A stretch of 64,000 nt of DNA from Nocardioides ginsengisegetis (GTDB taxonomy: Bacteria > Actinomycetota > Actinomycetes > Propionibacteriales > Nocardioidaceae). The position numbers were made by a program, and so were the translations under genes. The notes under the pieces were generated by a model, which had not been told where the DNA came from, made no database searches, and was given only the letters and a program-made list of their open reading frames with translations. Positions 31,897 to 41,794 of the stretch are shown here, piece by piece. Each line of letters starts with the position of its first letter. Position 1 is the first letter of the stretch. The stretch is taken from assembly GCF_014138045.1 (NCBI RefSeq), contig NZ_JACGXA010000001.1, positions 2,527,001-2,591,000 of the forward strand. Reading direction: 5' to 3'.

Positions 31897-32610
31897 GTGG
31901 AACGGGAGACGGAGGACTTCGTGGACTCCTGGTGGGCCGACGTGTTCGGCATCGCCGGTGACGAGGTCTGGAAAGCGCTGACCGTGCAGCCCCATGCGCA
32001 GCTGGGCGACTACGCCGGCTTCTTCGTGGCGTGGCGCGCTGACGGCGTGCACGTGTCGACACCCACCGGCATCGACGCCGGCCTGCCCAGCCGGATCGCG
32101 TCGGCGAGCCTCGACGTCCTGCAGTCGGCCGCGTTCTGGCAGTCGCTGGCCGACGACCTGGGCGGTCGGCTCATCGGTCCCGCCACCCACCACTACCTCG
32201 ATCTCGACCCCGGGTCCGACCCCGACGTACGCATCGGCGAGCCCTCGGCCGCCCTGCCCCTCCGTGAGCACGTGACGCCGGAGGAGTGGGAGGAGTCGGG
32301 GCTCGGCGCCGACGATGTCACGGTGACCTTCACCCTGGGTCCGCCGGACCAGCCCGTCGCCGCGGCGGCCCTGAGCACCTGGCCCGACGCCGCCCGCGAC
32401 GTGTGCGTGCTCGTGCACCCCGACCACCGGGGCCAGGGACTCGTGGACCGGGTGGCCCGCACGGCGACGTCCTACGCCATCGCCCGGCACGACGTCGCCC
32501 GGTGGACGGCACGCTCGGAGAACCACGCGTCCATGCAGGCCGCACGCCGCCTGGGCTTCCAGGCCTGGTGCACCCAGCTGGCGATCCGGCTCCCGGACCC
32601 TCAGGACTAG
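31897..32610 (+). CDS. GNAT-family N-acetyltransferase
   Basis: A 237-residue protein. The C-terminal half has the GNAT acetyl-CoA site ([22 protein letters not shown]) and the following [16 protein letters not shown]. The N-terminal 110 residues are a less conserved domain. The substrate is unknown. It is convergent with leuD, overlapping its 3' end by 4 bases. The start is the GTG at 31897. Confidence 0.8.
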   Translation: MERETEDFVDSWWADVFGIAGDEVWKALTVQPHAQLGDYAGFFVAWRADGVHVSTPTGIDAGLPSRIASASLDVLQSAAFWQSLADDLGGRLIGPATHHYLDLDPGSDPDVRIGEPSAALPLREHVTPEEWEESGLGADDVTVTFTLGPPDQPVAAAALSTWPDAARDVCVLVHPDHRGQGLVDRVARTATSYAIARHDVARWTARSENHASMQAARRLGFQAWCTQLAIRLPDPQD

Positions 32611-33206
32611 AGGGTCGCGGGCTTCCAGCTCGGGCGGGTCGCCTCGAAGGCGGCGATGTCGGCGTCGTGCCCGAGCGTGATGCCGATGTCGTCGAGGCCC
32701 TCGAGCAGCCGCCAGCGCGTGTAGTCGTCGATGTCGAAGGAGTCCTCGATGGCGTCGGGGCCCTCACCCGCACGGACCGTCCGGGACTCGAGGTCGACGG
32801 TGACGGTGGCGCCGGGGTTGGCCTCGAGGTGGTCCCAGAGGCGCTGCACGACCTTCTCGTCGACCTGCGCCGCGACGAGCCCGGCCTTGCCGGAGTTGCC
32901 GCGGAAGATGTCGGCGAACCGCGGCGAGATCACGGCCCTGAAGCCGTAGTTCTGCAGCGCCCACACGGCGTGCTCGCGCGACGAGCCGGTGCCGAAGTCG
33001 GGGCCGGCCACGAGCACCGAGCCCGCGGCGTACGCCTCGTCGTTGAGCACGAACGTCGGGTCGTTGCGCCAGGCGGCGAACAGGCCGTCCTCGAAGCCGG
33101 TGCGGGTCACGCGCTTGAGGTAGACGGCCGGGATGATCTGGTCGGTGTCGACGTTGCTGCGGCGCAGCGGGACACCGACGCCGGTGTGGCTGGTGAACTT
33201 GTCCAT
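32607..33206 (-). CDS. leuD: 3-isopropylmalate dehydratase small subunit
   Basis: With LeuC it isomerizes 2- to 3-isopropylmalate in leucine synthesis. The 199-residue protein from the ATG at 33206 has the signatures [14 protein letters not shown] and [17 protein letters not shown], and [12 protein letters not shown]. It follows leuC by 11 bases. Confidence 0.96.
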   Translation of the reverse strand: MDKFTSHTGVGVPLRRSNVDTDQIIPAVYLKRVTRTGFEDGLFAAWRNDPTFVLNDEAYAAGSVLVAGPDFGTGSSREHAVWALQNYGFRAVISPRFADIFRGNSGKAGLVAAQVDEKVVQRLWDHLEANPGATVTVDLESRTVRAGEGPDAIEDSFDIDDYTRWRLLEGLDDIGITLGHDADIAAFEATRPSWKPATL

Positions 33207-33217
33207 GGCGATCTCCC

Positions 33218-34618
33218 TCAGTCCAGGTCGGCGGGCGACGAGAGCGTCCCGCGGACGGCGGTGGCGGCGGCGACGGGCACCGAGACGAGGTGCGTGCGAC
33301 CGCCCTTGCCCTGGCGGCCCTCGAAGTTGCGGTTGGAGGTCGAGGCGCTGCGCTCGCCGGGGGTGAGCTGGTCGGGGTTCATGCCCAGGCACATCGAGCA
33401 GCCGGCCCCGCGCCACTCGGCGCCGGCCTCCTTGAAGATCACGTCGAGGCCCTCCTCCTCGGCCTGCAGGCGCACCCGCACCGAGCCGGGCACCACGAGC
33501 AGGCGGGTGTCCTTGTCGACCTGCCGGCCCTCGATGATCGAGGCGGCGAGACGGAGGTCCTCGATGCGTCCGTTGGTGCACGAGCCGACGAAGACGGTGT
33601 CGACCTTGACCTCGCGCAGCGGGGTGCCGGCCTCGAGGCCCATGTACTCGAGGGCCTTCTCGCAGGCGATCCGGTCCTGGGCGTCCTCGAAGTCCTCGGG
33701 AGCCGGGACGTTCGCGCCGAGCGGCACGCCCTGGCCGGGGTTGGTGCCCCAGGTGACAAAGGGGGTCATCGTGCTCGCGTCGAGCACGATCTCCTTGTCG
33801 AACTCGGCGTCCTCGTCGGTGACGAGGGTCTTCCAGTGCTCGACCGCGGCGGTCCAGTCGTCGCCCTTCGGCGCCTCCTTGCGGCCCTCGATGTAGTCGA
33901 AGGTCGTCTGGTCGGGCGCGATGAGGCCGGCCTTGGCGCCCCACTCGATGCTCATGTTGCACACGGTCATCCGGGCCTCCATCGAGAGCTCCTCGATGGC
34001 CTGGCCGCGGTACTCCACGATGTAGCCCTGGCCACCGCCGGTCCCGGTGTGCGCGATCAGGGTGAGCACGAGGTCCTTGGCGGTGACGCCCGCGGGCAGG
34101 CTGCCGTTGACGGTCACGGCCATGGTCTTGGGCCGGGCCTGCATGAGCGTCTGGGTGGCGAGCACGTGCTCGACCTCGGAGGTGCCGATGCCGAAGGCGA
34201 TCGCGCCGAAGGCGCCGTGGGTGCTGGTGTGGCTGTCGCCGCAGACGATGGTCATGCCGGGCTGGGTCAGGCCGAGCTGCGGGCCCACGACGTGGACGAT
34301 GCCCTGCTCGATGTCGCCGAGCGGGTGGAGGCGTACGCCGAACTCCTCGGCGTTGCGGCGCAGCGTCTCGACCTGGGTGCGCGACACAGGGTCGGCGATC
34401 GGCTTGTCCCAGTCGAGGGTGGGGACGTTGTGGTCCTCGGTGGCCAGGGTCAGGTCGGGGCGACGTACGCGACGGCCGGCGAGGCGCAGGCCGTCGAAGG
34501 CCTGCGGCGAGGTCACCTCGTGGATGAGGTGGAGGTCGATGAAGAGCAGGTCCGGCTCTCCCTCGGTGGACCGGACGACGTGCTCGTCCCAGACCTTCTC
34601 GGACAGGGTCTTGCCCAT
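33218..34618 (-). CDS. leuC: 3-isopropylmalate dehydratase large subunit
   Basis: A 466-residue aconitase-family subunit carrying the [4Fe-4S] cluster. Cluster cysteines are in [10 protein letters not shown] and GCSMCLGMN; the substrate region has [21 protein letters not shown]. The ATG at 34618 with AGAGGGAG upstream is preferred over an ATG at 34651. The operon leuCD is divergent from an IclR-type gene, as in other actinobacteria where that regulator controls leuCD. Confidence 0.96.
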   Translation of the reverse strand: MGKTLSEKVWDEHVVRSTEGEPDLLFIDLHLIHEVTSPQAFDGLRLAGRRVRRPDLTLATEDHNVPTLDWDKPIADPVSRTQVETLRRNAEEFGVRLHPLGDIEQGIVHVVGPQLGLTQPGMTIVCGDSHTSTHGAFGAIAFGIGTSEVEHVLATQTLMQARPKTMAVTVNGSLPAGVTAKDLVLTLIAHTGTGGGQGYIVEYRGQAIEELSMEARMTVCNMSIEWGAKAGLIAPDQTTFDYIEGRKEAPKGDDWTAAVEHWKTLVTDEDAEFDKEIVLDASTMTPFVTWGTNPGQGVPLGANVPAPEDFEDAQDRIACEKALEYMGLEAGTPLREVKVDTVFVGSCTNGRIEDLRLAASIIEGRQVDKDTRLLVVPGSVRVRLQAEEEGLDVIFKEAGAEWRGAGCSMCLGMNPDQLTPGERSASTSNRNFEGRQGKGGRTHLVSVPVAAATAVRGTLSSPADLD

Positions 34619-34717
34619 GCCTGAACTCCCTCTCTGCCAGGTGTGCTGCACTGCGTGGTGACGACGGGTTCCACCCTAACGCTTGCATCCCAAGTTCTGA
34701 GACGGCAGTATTGCCAT

Positions 34718-35440
34718 ATGGACAACACCAGCGGAGTCGGCGTCCTCGACAAGGCCGCCCTCGTGCTCACCGCCCTCGAGTCCGGTCCGGCCACCCTCGC
34801 CGGGCTGGTCGCCGGCACGGGCCTGGCCCGACCGACCGCCCACCGCCTCGCCGTCGCCCTCGAGCACCACCGGCTCGTGGCGCGCGACATGCAGGGCCGC
34901 TTCGTCCTCGGGCCGCGGCTGGCCGAGCTCTCCGCCGCCGCCGGCGAGGACCGGCTGCTCGCGACCGCCGGCCCGGTGCTGGCACGGCTGCGCGACATCA
35001 CCGGTGAGTCGGCCCAGCTGTGGCGCCGCCAGGGCGAGCACCGCGTGTGCGTCGCCGCGGCCGAGCGCCCCTCGGGCCTGCGCGACACCATCCCGGTCGG
35101 CTCGCAGCTGACCATGCGCGCCGGCTCGGCCGCCCAGGTGCTGCTCGCGTGGGAGGACCCCGAGCGCATGCACCGCGGCCTCCAGAACGCCGCCTTCTCC
35201 GCCGCCGCTCTCTCCGGCATCCGCCGTCGCGGCTGGGCCCAGTCCGTCGGCGAGCGCGAGCAGGGCGTCGCGTCCGTGTCGGCCCCCGTCCGCTCCCCCG
35301 GCGGCAAGATCATCGCGGCCGTCTCGGTGTCGGGTCCGCTCGAGCGGCTCTCGCGCCAGCCCGGCCGGATGCACGCCCCCGCCGTCCTTGCCGCCGCCGA
35401 GCGGCTCAGCGAGTCGCTGCGGCGGGCTGCGGCGGAGTAG
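34718..35440 (+). CDS. ndgR: IclR-family regulator (NdgR/LtbR-like) divergent from leuCD
   Basis: A 240-residue regulator from the ATG at 34718 ([17 protein letters not shown]). The N-terminal winged helix includes [20 protein letters not shown], and the C-terminal IclR effector domain follows (GERPSG-like [17 protein letters not shown], then [12 protein letters not shown]). The short size and the position divergent from leuC match NdgR of Streptomyces and LtbR of Corynebacterium, which regulate leucine and other amino-acid genes. The 100-base gap to leuC should hold its operator; I could not identify it. Confidence 0.88.
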   Translation: MDNTSGVGVLDKAALVLTALESGPATLAGLVAGTGLARPTAHRLAVALEHHRLVARDMQGRFVLGPRLAELSAAAGEDRLLATAGPVLARLRDITGESAQLWRRQGEHRVCVAAAERPSGLRDTIPVGSQLTMRAGSAAQVLLAWEDPERMHRGLQNAAFSAAALSGIRRRGWAQSVGEREQGVASVSAPVRSPGGKIIAAVSVSGPLERLSRQPGRMHAPAVLAAAERLSESLRRAAAE

Positions 35441-35447
35441 CCCAGCC

Positions 35448-35927
35448 TCAGAACAACCCGTCGACCTCAAGGTCGAGCAGGGTCTGCTTGCGCTCCAGCC
35501 CGCCGGCGTAGCCGGTGAGGGTGCCGTTGGCGCCGATGACGCGGTGGCACGGGATCACGATCGGGATCGGGTTGCGGCCGTTGGCCAGGCCCACGGCGCG
35601 GGAGGCCGCGTTGGTCATGCCGAGGCGGTGTGCGATCTCGCCGTAGGACGCGGTCTCGCCGAAGGCGATCCCCTGCAGCTGGCTCCAGACCCGCTGCTGG
35701 AAGTCGGTGCCCTCGGGGGCGAGCGGGAGCTCGAACTCCTTGAGGTCGCGGTCGAAGTAGGCCCGCAGCTGACGGACGCACTCCGCGAGGACGGGGTGGT
35801 CGTCGGCGCGGTCGCCGCGCACGCGGCCGTCGGGGTCGCGGTAGGGCGTGAACTCGATCGCGGTGATCGCGCCGTCCTTCTCCACGATCCGCAACTCGCC
35901 CACGGGTGAGTCCATCAGGGTCCACAT
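35448..35927 (-). CDS. ogt: Methylated-DNA--[protein]-cysteine S-methyltransferase
   Basis: A suicide repair protein that removes the methyl group of O6-methylguanine. The 159-residue protein has the active site IPCHRVIGANG and the preceding NPIPIV, with an N-terminal ribonuclease-like region. It follows the adaA-alkA gene with a 1-base gap, so both alkylation repair proteins come from one transcript. Confidence 0.95.
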   Translation of the reverse strand: MWTLMDSPVGELRIVEKDGAITAIEFTPYRDPDGRVRGDRADDHPVLAECVRQLRAYFDRDLKEFELPLAPEGTDFQQRVWSQLQGIAFGETASYGEIAHRLGMTNAASRAVGLANGRNPIPIVIPCHRVIGANGTLTGYAGGLERKQTLLDLEVDGLF

Positions 35928-35928
35928 G

Positions 35929-37446
35929 TCAGTTCTCCTTGCCGGTGGCGGTGGTGGTGGGTGCGAGCGTCTGCCAGAGGTGCACCTGGGCGTAGGACCG
36001 CCAGGGCGCCCAGCCCTCGGCCAGAGCTGAGGCCCGGGCCGGGTCCTGGCCGAGCCCGCGCAGGGCGTCGCGGATGCCGATGTCGGTCGGCAGGAAGACG
36101 TCGGGGTGGCCGAGGGCGCGCAGCGCGATGTAGTCGGCCGTCCACGGCCCGATGCCGGGGATCTCCAGCAGGGCACGGCGTACGTCGTCGCGGTCGGGCC
36201 CGCGGTCCAGGGCGAGGTCGCCATCGGCCAGCGCGGCGCACAGGGCGACGAGCGCCCGCCCGCGGGCTCGCGGCATCGGCAGCTCCTCGGGGTCCAGGCC
36301 CGCCAGCGTCGCCACATCGGGGAACGTGTGCGTGAGGCCCTCGGGCATCGAGTCCGGGGGCGGTGCGACCGGCCGGCCGTGGGCCGCGGTCAGCCGGGCC
36401 GCGACCGTGCGCGCGCCGGCGACGCTGACCTGCTGGCCCAGGACGGCGCGGACGGCGATCTCGTTGCCGTCGACGTGGCCGGGCACGCGCAGCCCGGGGT
36501 GGCGACGGACCAGCGGGCCGATGACCGGGTCACCGGCGAACGCGTCGGCCACCGCGACCGGGTCGCAGTCGGCGTCCAGGAGGCGACGGACCCGCTCGAC
36601 GGCCGCGGCGGTGTCGCGCAGGTCCTCGAGCGCGAAGGCCGCGGTCACGAAGGCCGTCTCCCCCGGCTCGGTGACGTCGGGTATCTCCAGCCGGACCGTG
36701 CCGGTGCCGTGCGGGAGCGCGAGGGTCCGGGCGTACCACCCGCCGCCCGCGACCTCGACGCCCGGGATCGCACGCAGGGCAAGGAAGCCGAGCAGCGCGC
36801 GCCCGGCGTACGGCGTGCGTACGGCGAGCCGCATCGTCACCGTGCCGGTGGTGACCCCGCCGCCGCGCCGGCCGCGGAGGTCGGTCGGGGTCGAGGCGTA
36901 GACCTCGCGGATCGTGTCGTTGAACTGGCGGACGCTGGAGAAGCCGGCCGCGAAGGCGATGTCGGCGTAGCCGAGCTCCGTGGTCTCGATCAGGACCCGG
37001 GCCGTCTGGGCACGTCGGGCCCGTGCAAGGGCGAGCGGCCCGGCGCCGAGCTCGGCGCCGAGGATGCGGGTCAGGTGGCGCGGGGTGTAGCCGACGTGGC
37101 GGGCCAGCCCCTCCACGCCCTCGCGGTCGACGACGCCGTCGGCGATGAGCCGCATCGCCCGGCCCGCCGCGGTCGCGGCGACGTCCCAGTCGGGGCTGCC
37201 CGGCGTGGCGTCGGGCAGGCACCGCTTGCAGGCGCGGTAGCCGGCCGCCTGGGCGGCCGCGGCGCTGGGGTGGAACGTGACGTTCTGGAAGGCCGGGGTC
37301 CGGGCCGGACAGGACGGCCGGCAGTAGATTCCGGTCGTGCGGACGGCGGTGTAGAAGACGCCGTCGAAGCGCCGGTCGCGCGACTTCACCGCGCGGTAGC
37401 AGGACTCGCGGTCGAGCCGCTCCTCGTGCCGGGTGCTGGTGGACAT
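35929..37446 (-). CDS. AdaA-AlkA fusion: methylphosphotriester-sensing regulator and 3-methyladenine glycosylase
   Basis: About 505 residues from the ATG at 37446. It has three parts: an Ada metal-binding domain (FYTAVRTTGIYCRPSCPAR and YRACKRCLPDA supply the four cysteines), an AraC-type helix-turn-helix (LARHVGYTPRHLTRIL ... FAAGFSSVRQFNDTIREVY), and an AlkA-type glycosylase with the helix-hairpin-helix segment LEIPGIGPWTADYIALRALG and its downstream aspartate. The Ada methyltransferase domain is not in this protein; ogt directly downstream provides it. The layout suggests a methyl-damage-induced, self-regulated operon. An ATG at 37464 is an alternative start. Confidence 0.92.
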   Translation of the reverse strand: MSTSTRHEERLDRESCYRAVKSRDRRFDGVFYTAVRTTGIYCRPSCPARTPAFQNVTFHPSAAAAQAAGYRACKRCLPDATPGSPDWDVAATAAGRAMRLIADGVVDREGVEGLARHVGYTPRHLTRILGAELGAGPLALARARRAQTARVLIETTELGYADIAFAAGFSSVRQFNDTIREVYASTPTDLRGRRGGGVTTGTVTMRLAVRTPYAGRALLGFLALRAIPGVEVAGGGWYARTLALPHGTGTVRLEIPDVTEPGETAFVTAAFALEDLRDTAAAVERVRRLLDADCDPVAVADAFAGDPVIGPLVRRHPGLRVPGHVDGNEIAVRAVLGQQVSVAGARTVAARLTAAHGRPVAPPPDSMPEGLTHTFPDVATLAGLDPEELPMPRARGRALVALCAALADGDLALDRGPDRDDVRRALLEIPGIGPWTADYIALRALGHPDVFLPTDIGIRDALRGLGQDPARASALAEGWAPWRSYAQVHLWQTLAPTTTATGKEN

Positions 37447-37528
37447 GGCCCCATCCTCACCCATGACGCCGACAAGTTCTCGCGGGAATCGGACACGGAC
37501 CCGGAACCCTCCTGACTACGATGCGCGG

Positions 37529-38617
37529 GTGCCACATCGTCGGCGGGTCCTGCTCGTCATCCTCATCACCCAGCTGGTCGTGGCACTGGTCACCGGGAGC
37601 GTGGTGGTGCTCGTCGTGCGGCACCTCGACGGCAACATCGCCGCCGGCCCGGAGATCCACCACCACGCCACCAAGCAGGTGCGACCGGGTCAGCCGCACG
37701 AGCCGCTGAACATCCTGGTGATGGGCAGCGACACCCGTGACTGCGCGGGCTGCCACGTCGACGGCGAGGCCGGACTCGGCGGCTCGGACACCACGATCCT
37801 GCTGCACGTCGCGGCCGACCGGCGGTCGGCGTACGGCATCTCGATCCCCCGCGACCTGGTCGTCGACCGGCCCGACTGCACGGTCGACGGCAAGCGCGTG
37901 CCCGGCGCCACGGACGTGCTCTGGAACGACGCGTACGCCGTCGGCGGGCCCGAGTGCACGGTCGAGCAGGTCGAGTCCGTGTTCGCGCCGATCTACGTCG
38001 ACGACTACCTGACGATCAACTTCGGCGGCTTCAAGAACATGGTCGACGCGATCGACGGCGTGGACGTCTGCATCCCGCAGCCGCTCGACGACCCGACCTA
38101 CCTGCACGTGCACTTCGACGCCGGCCGCGACGTCCACCTCGACGGCGCCCAGGCGCTGAGCTACGTCCGGCTGCGGCACGTGCTGAGCGGCACCGACATC
38201 GGCCGGATGAAGCGGCAGCAGGCGTTCATCGCGGCCATGGTGGGCAAGGTGTTCTCGGCCGGCACGCTGACCCGGCCGGACCGGCTGCTGGGCTTCGCCG
38301 ACGCGCTCACGGGGTCGCTGCAGGCGAGCCCCGACCTCGCCGGGGCCGGCGCGCTCGTCGACCTGGCCCGGCAGCTCAAGGACGCCGACGTCGCCCACAT
38401 CAGGTTCGTCACGATGCCGAACTTCCTCTTCGCGCCGGGGACGGCGGGCTACCCGCACGTCGGCCTGCTGCCGGCGTACGAGCGCCTCGTCCAGCGGGTG
38501 CACGAGGACCTGCCGATCGGGAAGTTCGGCCTCGGCTCCGTCACCGCCGGCGGTCCGCGCGCCCATCCCGGTCGGGCCGCTCGCGACGCCGCGGCGGCGG
38601 CCGGGATCTGCGCCTGA
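37529..38617 (+). CDS. LytR-CpsA-Psr (LCP) family cell-wall polymer transferase
   Basis: A 362-residue membrane protein starting at the GTG at 37529 (PHRRRVLLVILITQLVVAL is the anchor). The extracytoplasmic LCP domain has LNILVMGSDTR, GGSDTTILLHV, ISIPRDLVVD and the arginine-rich YVRLRH. LCP enzymes attach polymers such as teichoic acids or arabinogalactan to peptidoglycan. The start could be further upstream, but that would overlap the adaA promoter. A strong terminator follows at 38638. Confidence 0.85.
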   Translation: MPHRRRVLLVILITQLVVALVTGSVVVLVVRHLDGNIAAGPEIHHHATKQVRPGQPHEPLNILVMGSDTRDCAGCHVDGEAGLGGSDTTILLHVAADRRSAYGISIPRDLVVDRPDCTVDGKRVPGATDVLWNDAYAVGGPECTVEQVESVFAPIYVDDYLTINFGGFKNMVDAIDGVDVCIPQPLDDPTYLHVHFDAGRDVHLDGAQALSYVRLRHVLSGTDIGRMKRQQAFIAAMVGKVFSAGTLTRPDRLLGFADALTGSLQASPDLAGAGALVDLARQLKDADVAHIRFVTMPNFLFAPGTAGYPHVGLLPAYERLVQRVHEDLPIGKFGLGSVTAGGPRAHPGRAARDAAAAAGICA

Positions 38618-38637
38618 GAAGAGGTGGTGGAGAACGA

Positions 38638-38673
38638 CGAAGGGCCCGGATCCTGGTGGATCCGGGCCCTTCG
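38638..38673. terminator. Strong terminator shared by the LCP gene and the ancestral tRNA-Glu
   Basis: A perfect 16-bp stem (CGAAGGGCCCGGATCC and its complement) with a TGGT loop lies 20 bases after the LCP stop and directly outside attL. Before the island integrated it would have been just downstream of tRNA-Glu on the other strand. Confidence 0.8.
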
Positions 38674-38674
38674 T

Positions 38675-38721
38675 GGGATGTACCCCCGACCGGATTCGAA
38701 CCGGCGCTACCGCCTTGAGAG
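38675..38721 (-). repeat. attL: 47-bp copy of the tRNA-Glu 3' end
   Basis: These 47 bases are identical to 56442-56488. On the minus strand they cover the anticodon-stem 3' side, variable region, T arm and acceptor 3' strand of tRNA-Glu, ending with the bases after the discriminator. Beyond 38721 the sequence diverges from the tRNA, so this is a remnant and not a gene. Confidence 0.93.
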
Positions 38722-39237
38722 AGGGATCGACTTGTCGACGGACGACGTTGGACGTGAGTGAACGTCCAGGTCAGAGCGCAAATGGGTGATGGGTTGTCAT
38801 TGGTCGACTTTGGCGATTTCCGGACTTCTTGTTGCCCCAGTGTTGCCCGAGCGACAGACGTCCCAGGCCCAGAGTCAAGGGGCTTGAGAGTCGGAGCTTC
38901 CTTCTGGATGGCCATGCATCCGGCTTACCCACTTCGTCAGGTCGTCCACGCGCCAGGCGGAGATGATTGCCACGGGACACCCTGGTAGTCGCCGAGGTCC
39001 CGATGCACAACAGCGAATCGAGTACCGCTCGCGTCGTGTCGGTCTGCCCGCTGGGTCGGGCCTGAGGTCCGAGCGAGCCACGGCATCCGTGCAGGCTCCA
39101 GGGTCAGTCGCCGGCGAGGTCCGCGACGAGGCCCTCATACCGACTACTTGCTGCCTCTTGATGCGCTTTGGATCCGGGACTACCCGGCCGTCGCAGGCAG
39201 ATGCGGTCCGCCAGGACGGCCGGGTCAGCGTTAGTCG
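38722..39237. other. Left-end non-coding region of the island with integrase arm-like sites
   Basis: No gene was recognized in these 516 bases. They contain an inverted repeat TGGACGT-N6-ACGTCCA at 38749-38768, two direct GTTGCCC words 11 bases apart at 38831-38837 and 38842-38848 that match three such words at the other end of the island, and a hairpin after the DyP gene. The region most likely functions as the P-prime arm of the attachment site. Confidence 0.5.
39182..39225 (-). terminator. Hairpin downstream of the DyP gene
   Basis: A perfect 11-bp inverted repeat, ACCCGGCCGTC and GACGGCCGGGT, with a 22-base loop starts 12 bases after the DyP stop on the minus strand. No T run is seen; termination is inferred from position. 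Confidence 0.4.
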
Positions 39238-40713
39238 CTACCGGGCGAGGGTCCTCAGGCCCGAAAGCGACGGCGAGAAGAAGTAGCCGCCACCGACAGT
39301 GGTGACCCAACGGGCGAAGGTCACCTGGCCATGCGCAGGGACGTTGAAGATACCGTCCGCATTGTCCTGGCTGATGATGGGGTCCTTGCCGTCGCCGGGC
39401 ATCTGGAAGTCCTCACGGTTGGCCCAGTGGGACTGGACGAACTCGAAGGTGCGTGCGATGGAGGACTGGTAGTTGATGAACAGCAGTCCGCGATCCTGGG
39501 AGTCGGGGACGGTCTGGCCGTAGGCCAGTTCACCGGGGGCGAACTCGGGGCCGTAGGTGATGCCGCGTCGGACCATGCGGTGCTTGTCGGAGGTGTCGCC
39601 GTCGGCGAGGACGTCCTTGCGGGGGTTCGTCTTGCGGATGTGGGAACCGCGGGGGACGTTGTTGCCGTCGGGGTCGTCGGTGAAGTCGAACGCGTTGATC
39701 TTCTCCGCACTCAGGAGCGCCGGGGTCTCTGCGGATGGATCGGTGAGTGCCGGGTCGATGTGGGCGGGGCAGCCGGGGACGCGTTCCATTGGCGCGCCGG
39801 AGGGCCAGCGGCCGACGGACTTGGCGGCGAGCTGCTCAGGCGTGAGGCCGATGCCGGGCGCGGCATTCGCCATAGATGTGTTGAACCCGGCGACGTCCTG
39901 GCGGAGCTTGCGGTACACGACGAAGCTGCCGTTGCGGGTCCAGTCGGGGAGCGGCTGCGCTGGAGGCGGCACCGGGGTGGGGTTGTACGCCGACGGAGCC
40001 GGCGGCGGAATGGTGACGGGCTGCCCGCTGATGTTGCCCTCCGAGTCGGGGTACCCGATGAAGACGTCGCCGGGCGGGATGGTGCCACCCTTGCCCCGCT
40101 TGGTGAACTTCTCGATGTCCGGCTGGGAGACACCATCCTTGAACCCGAAGTGCTCGTGCCCGCGGAACGGAGAAGGCCGGGCGTCGCCGTCCTGACGGCC
40201 AACGATGGTGACACTGTGGCGGGCGCACACATCCTCGACCTTGGCGCGGCGGGCGTCGAGGTCAGCGAGGTTGTCGCCGGCAAGGACGATGGCAGCATGC
40301 GGCTCTGCGCCGCCGGTGAACGGGGCCTGCCACGTGGACGGGTCGGAGGCGCCAACGTCCCCGATCAAGGCGGCGCGGCCGCACATAGAGCTGGCGAACT
40401 CCTCGGGGAACGTCTCCAGGCCGGGAGCGCCGACGCACGTCAGGCCGCTGCGGGTGAGCCAGATGTTGACCCAGGTGGACTGCAGCGCGTCGGGGTCGCC
40501 GTTGTGGCGGCGGTTCTCACTGAACGCCTCATTGAAGCTGCGGACTTCGAGGCCGTTCGCGAGAGTCGGCTCGATCTCGGCGAGGAAGGCTTTTGCGCTT
40601 GCCGCGTCGGTGAAGTTGATGAACAGAAGCCGCTCGTGGTCCTTGAGAAACCCGATGGCGCCTCCCTGGATGTCTCGCAGCTCCTCGGAGGGGCTGAAGC
40701 TGGCGTCGGTCAT
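39238..40713 (-). CDS. Dyp-type heme peroxidase
   Basis: A 491-residue dye-decolorizing-type peroxidase that oxidizes substrates with hydrogen peroxide. The distal motif FGFKDGVSQPDI (catalytic aspartate about residue 193) and the proximal heme histidine in RGSHIRKTNPR (about 365) are present. There is no signal peptide or Tat motif, so it is cytosolic unless packaged; no encapsulin gene is in the window. A proline-rich loop (IPPPAPSAYNPTPVPPP) lies mid-protein. It is divergent from an ImmA-like/XRE pair across a 128-base gap with paired repeats, and it lies in the mobile island. Confidence 0.93.
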   Translation of the reverse strand: MTDASFSPSEELRDIQGGAIGFLKDHERLLFINFTDAASAKAFLAEIEPTLANGLEVRSFNEAFSENRRHNGDPDALQSTWVNIWLTRSGLTCVGAPGLETFPEEFASSMCGRAALIGDVGASDPSTWQAPFTGGAEPHAAIVLAGDNLADLDARRAKVEDVCARHSVTIVGRQDGDARPSPFRGHEHFGFKDGVSQPDIEKFTKRGKGGTIPPGDVFIGYPDSEGNISGQPVTIPPPAPSAYNPTPVPPPAQPLPDWTRNGSFVVYRKLRQDVAGFNTSMANAAPGIGLTPEQLAAKSVGRWPSGAPMERVPGCPAHIDPALTDPSAETPALLSAEKINAFDFTDDPDGNNVPRGSHIRKTNPRKDVLADGDTSDKHRMVRRGITYGPEFAPGELAYGQTVPDSQDRGLLFINYQSSIARTFEFVQSHWANREDFQMPGDGKDPIISQDNADGIFNVPAHGQVTFARWVTTVGGGYFFSPSLSGLRTLAR

Positions 40714-40769
40714 GGCGCGCGTTCCTTTCGGGAGCGACTCGTCAAGGCGTCCGGAGTAACGAACGACTC

Positions 40770-40823
40770 GTCCGCAACTGCGAACGCTAGAACGTTAGCA
40801 CGTAGCGTCCGCGATTGCGAACG
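40770..40823. promoter_or_regulatory. Paired 17-bp direct repeats between DyP and the ImmA-like gene
   Basis: GTCCGCAACTGCGAACG (40770-40786) and GTCCGCGATTGCGAACG (40807-40823) match at 15 of 17 positions, with starts 37 bases apart, so the sites lie on nearly the same helix face for 3.5 turns. A related TAACGAACG word lies just upstream. They sit in the divergent promoter region and are good candidates for operators of the XRE protein encoded two genes away. Confidence 0.55.
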
Positions 40824-40841
40824 GGATAGCCTTGATCCAGA

Positions 40842-41789
40842 ATGAACCTGTCGCAGTTGGAGATTGCACGCGCCCTTGCCCCGGGCGTGTCTGACGTTGT
40901 GCTCATTGAGCGTCTCGTCGAAGATCTGAGCCGGACGCTCGAGCTCGCTCCTCCAACGCACCTGCACCGTGCGGCGAGCTACCAGCAGATCAAGACCATC
41001 CGGTACGACAACATCGGATGGTCCGGGATGCTCGCCCCGGCGGAGGATGGGACGCTCACGATCACCGTCCGATCCTCCGACAGCCCGCACCGTCGGAACT
41101 TCACCATCGGCCACGAGATCGTGCACACGCTTCTGCCCGGCTACAGCGTCACCCAGTACCGGCGGCTGGGATGCGGGGGCCAACCGGTAAAGGATGAGGA
41201 CGACGGGCGTAGCGGTGGCACATCATGGCGGCTGCAGTCGATGAGCAGGCATCTCGAGCGGGTTGCCGACGCTGGAGCGGCCGAGTTGCTCTTGCCGCGC
41301 CGCTACGTTGGACCAGAGTTCAATGACTCGGCCTACACGATCGCCTCCGTTCGACGAATCGCGAACGCCTACCACGCCAGTATTGACGCCACTCTGCGGC
41401 GTCTGATCAACCTGACCGACCGCCCGGCGATCGTCCTCGACATCCGACGCACAACCGATGCCGATTTCACTCCCCGTACCTCAATTCACCGCGCTTTCAG
41501 CAACAGCGCTTGGTGCCCTGTTGCCCCGGCGCAACTTCGAGGGACGCTGCTGGCAGAAAGCCACCCGCTCTGCGAGGTGTTCGCCACGAACAAACTTGAC
41601 GACGTAGTGGACGTCAGCTTCCTGCCAGCGACGACCCAGAGAGCGTGCGTCTCCGCCGAAACCGATCCCTACATCGACAACGAAGGAAACCTGGTCATGC
41701 GTGCCATTGTCCTTGCCACCCCACACCACGCCATGCTGCGACACGAACTCACAGTCAACCCGCCCACCCGACTTGCCCACGCCAGCTGA
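40842..41789 (+). CDS. ImmA/IrrE family zinc metallopeptidase
   Basis: A 315-residue protein with the zinc-protease motif HEIVH (residues 91-95, in NFTIGHEIVHTLLPG) and a downstream acidic zinc-ligand candidate in the helix VADAGAAELLLP. ImmA/IrrE proteases cleave a cognate XRE-type repressor when a signal arrives; the adjacent XRE gene, 5 bases downstream, is the obvious target. The C-terminal half (residues 200-315) is an additional domain that may sense the signal. The divergent DyP gene is the likely output. Substrate cleavage is an inference from family and context. Confidence 0.85.
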   Translation: MNLSQLEIARALAPGVSDVVLIERLVEDLSRTLELAPPTHLHRAASYQQIKTIRYDNIGWSGMLAPAEDGTLTITVRSSDSPHRRNFTIGHEIVHTLLPGYSVTQYRRLGCGGQPVKDEDDGRSGGTSWRLQSMSRHLERVADAGAAELLLPRRYVGPEFNDSAYTIASVRRIANAYHASIDATLRRLINLTDRPAIVLDIRRTTDADFTPRTSIHRAFSNSAWCPVAPAQLRGTLLAESHPLCEVFATNKLDDVVDVSFLPATTQRACVSAETDPYIDNEGNLVMRAIVLATPHHAMLRHELTVNPPTRLAHAS

Positions 41790-41794
41790 TCGCC

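Noticed and set aside
34619..34717. Operator of the IclR regulator between leuC and its divergent gene
   Set aside because: No convincing palindrome or repeat could be singled out, and I do not recall the binding consensus well enough to claim a match.
38679..38721. A second tRNA gene at the left island edge
   Set aside because: Only the 3' portion is present; sequence 5' of the anticodon stem is unrelated, so it is an attachment-site remnant.
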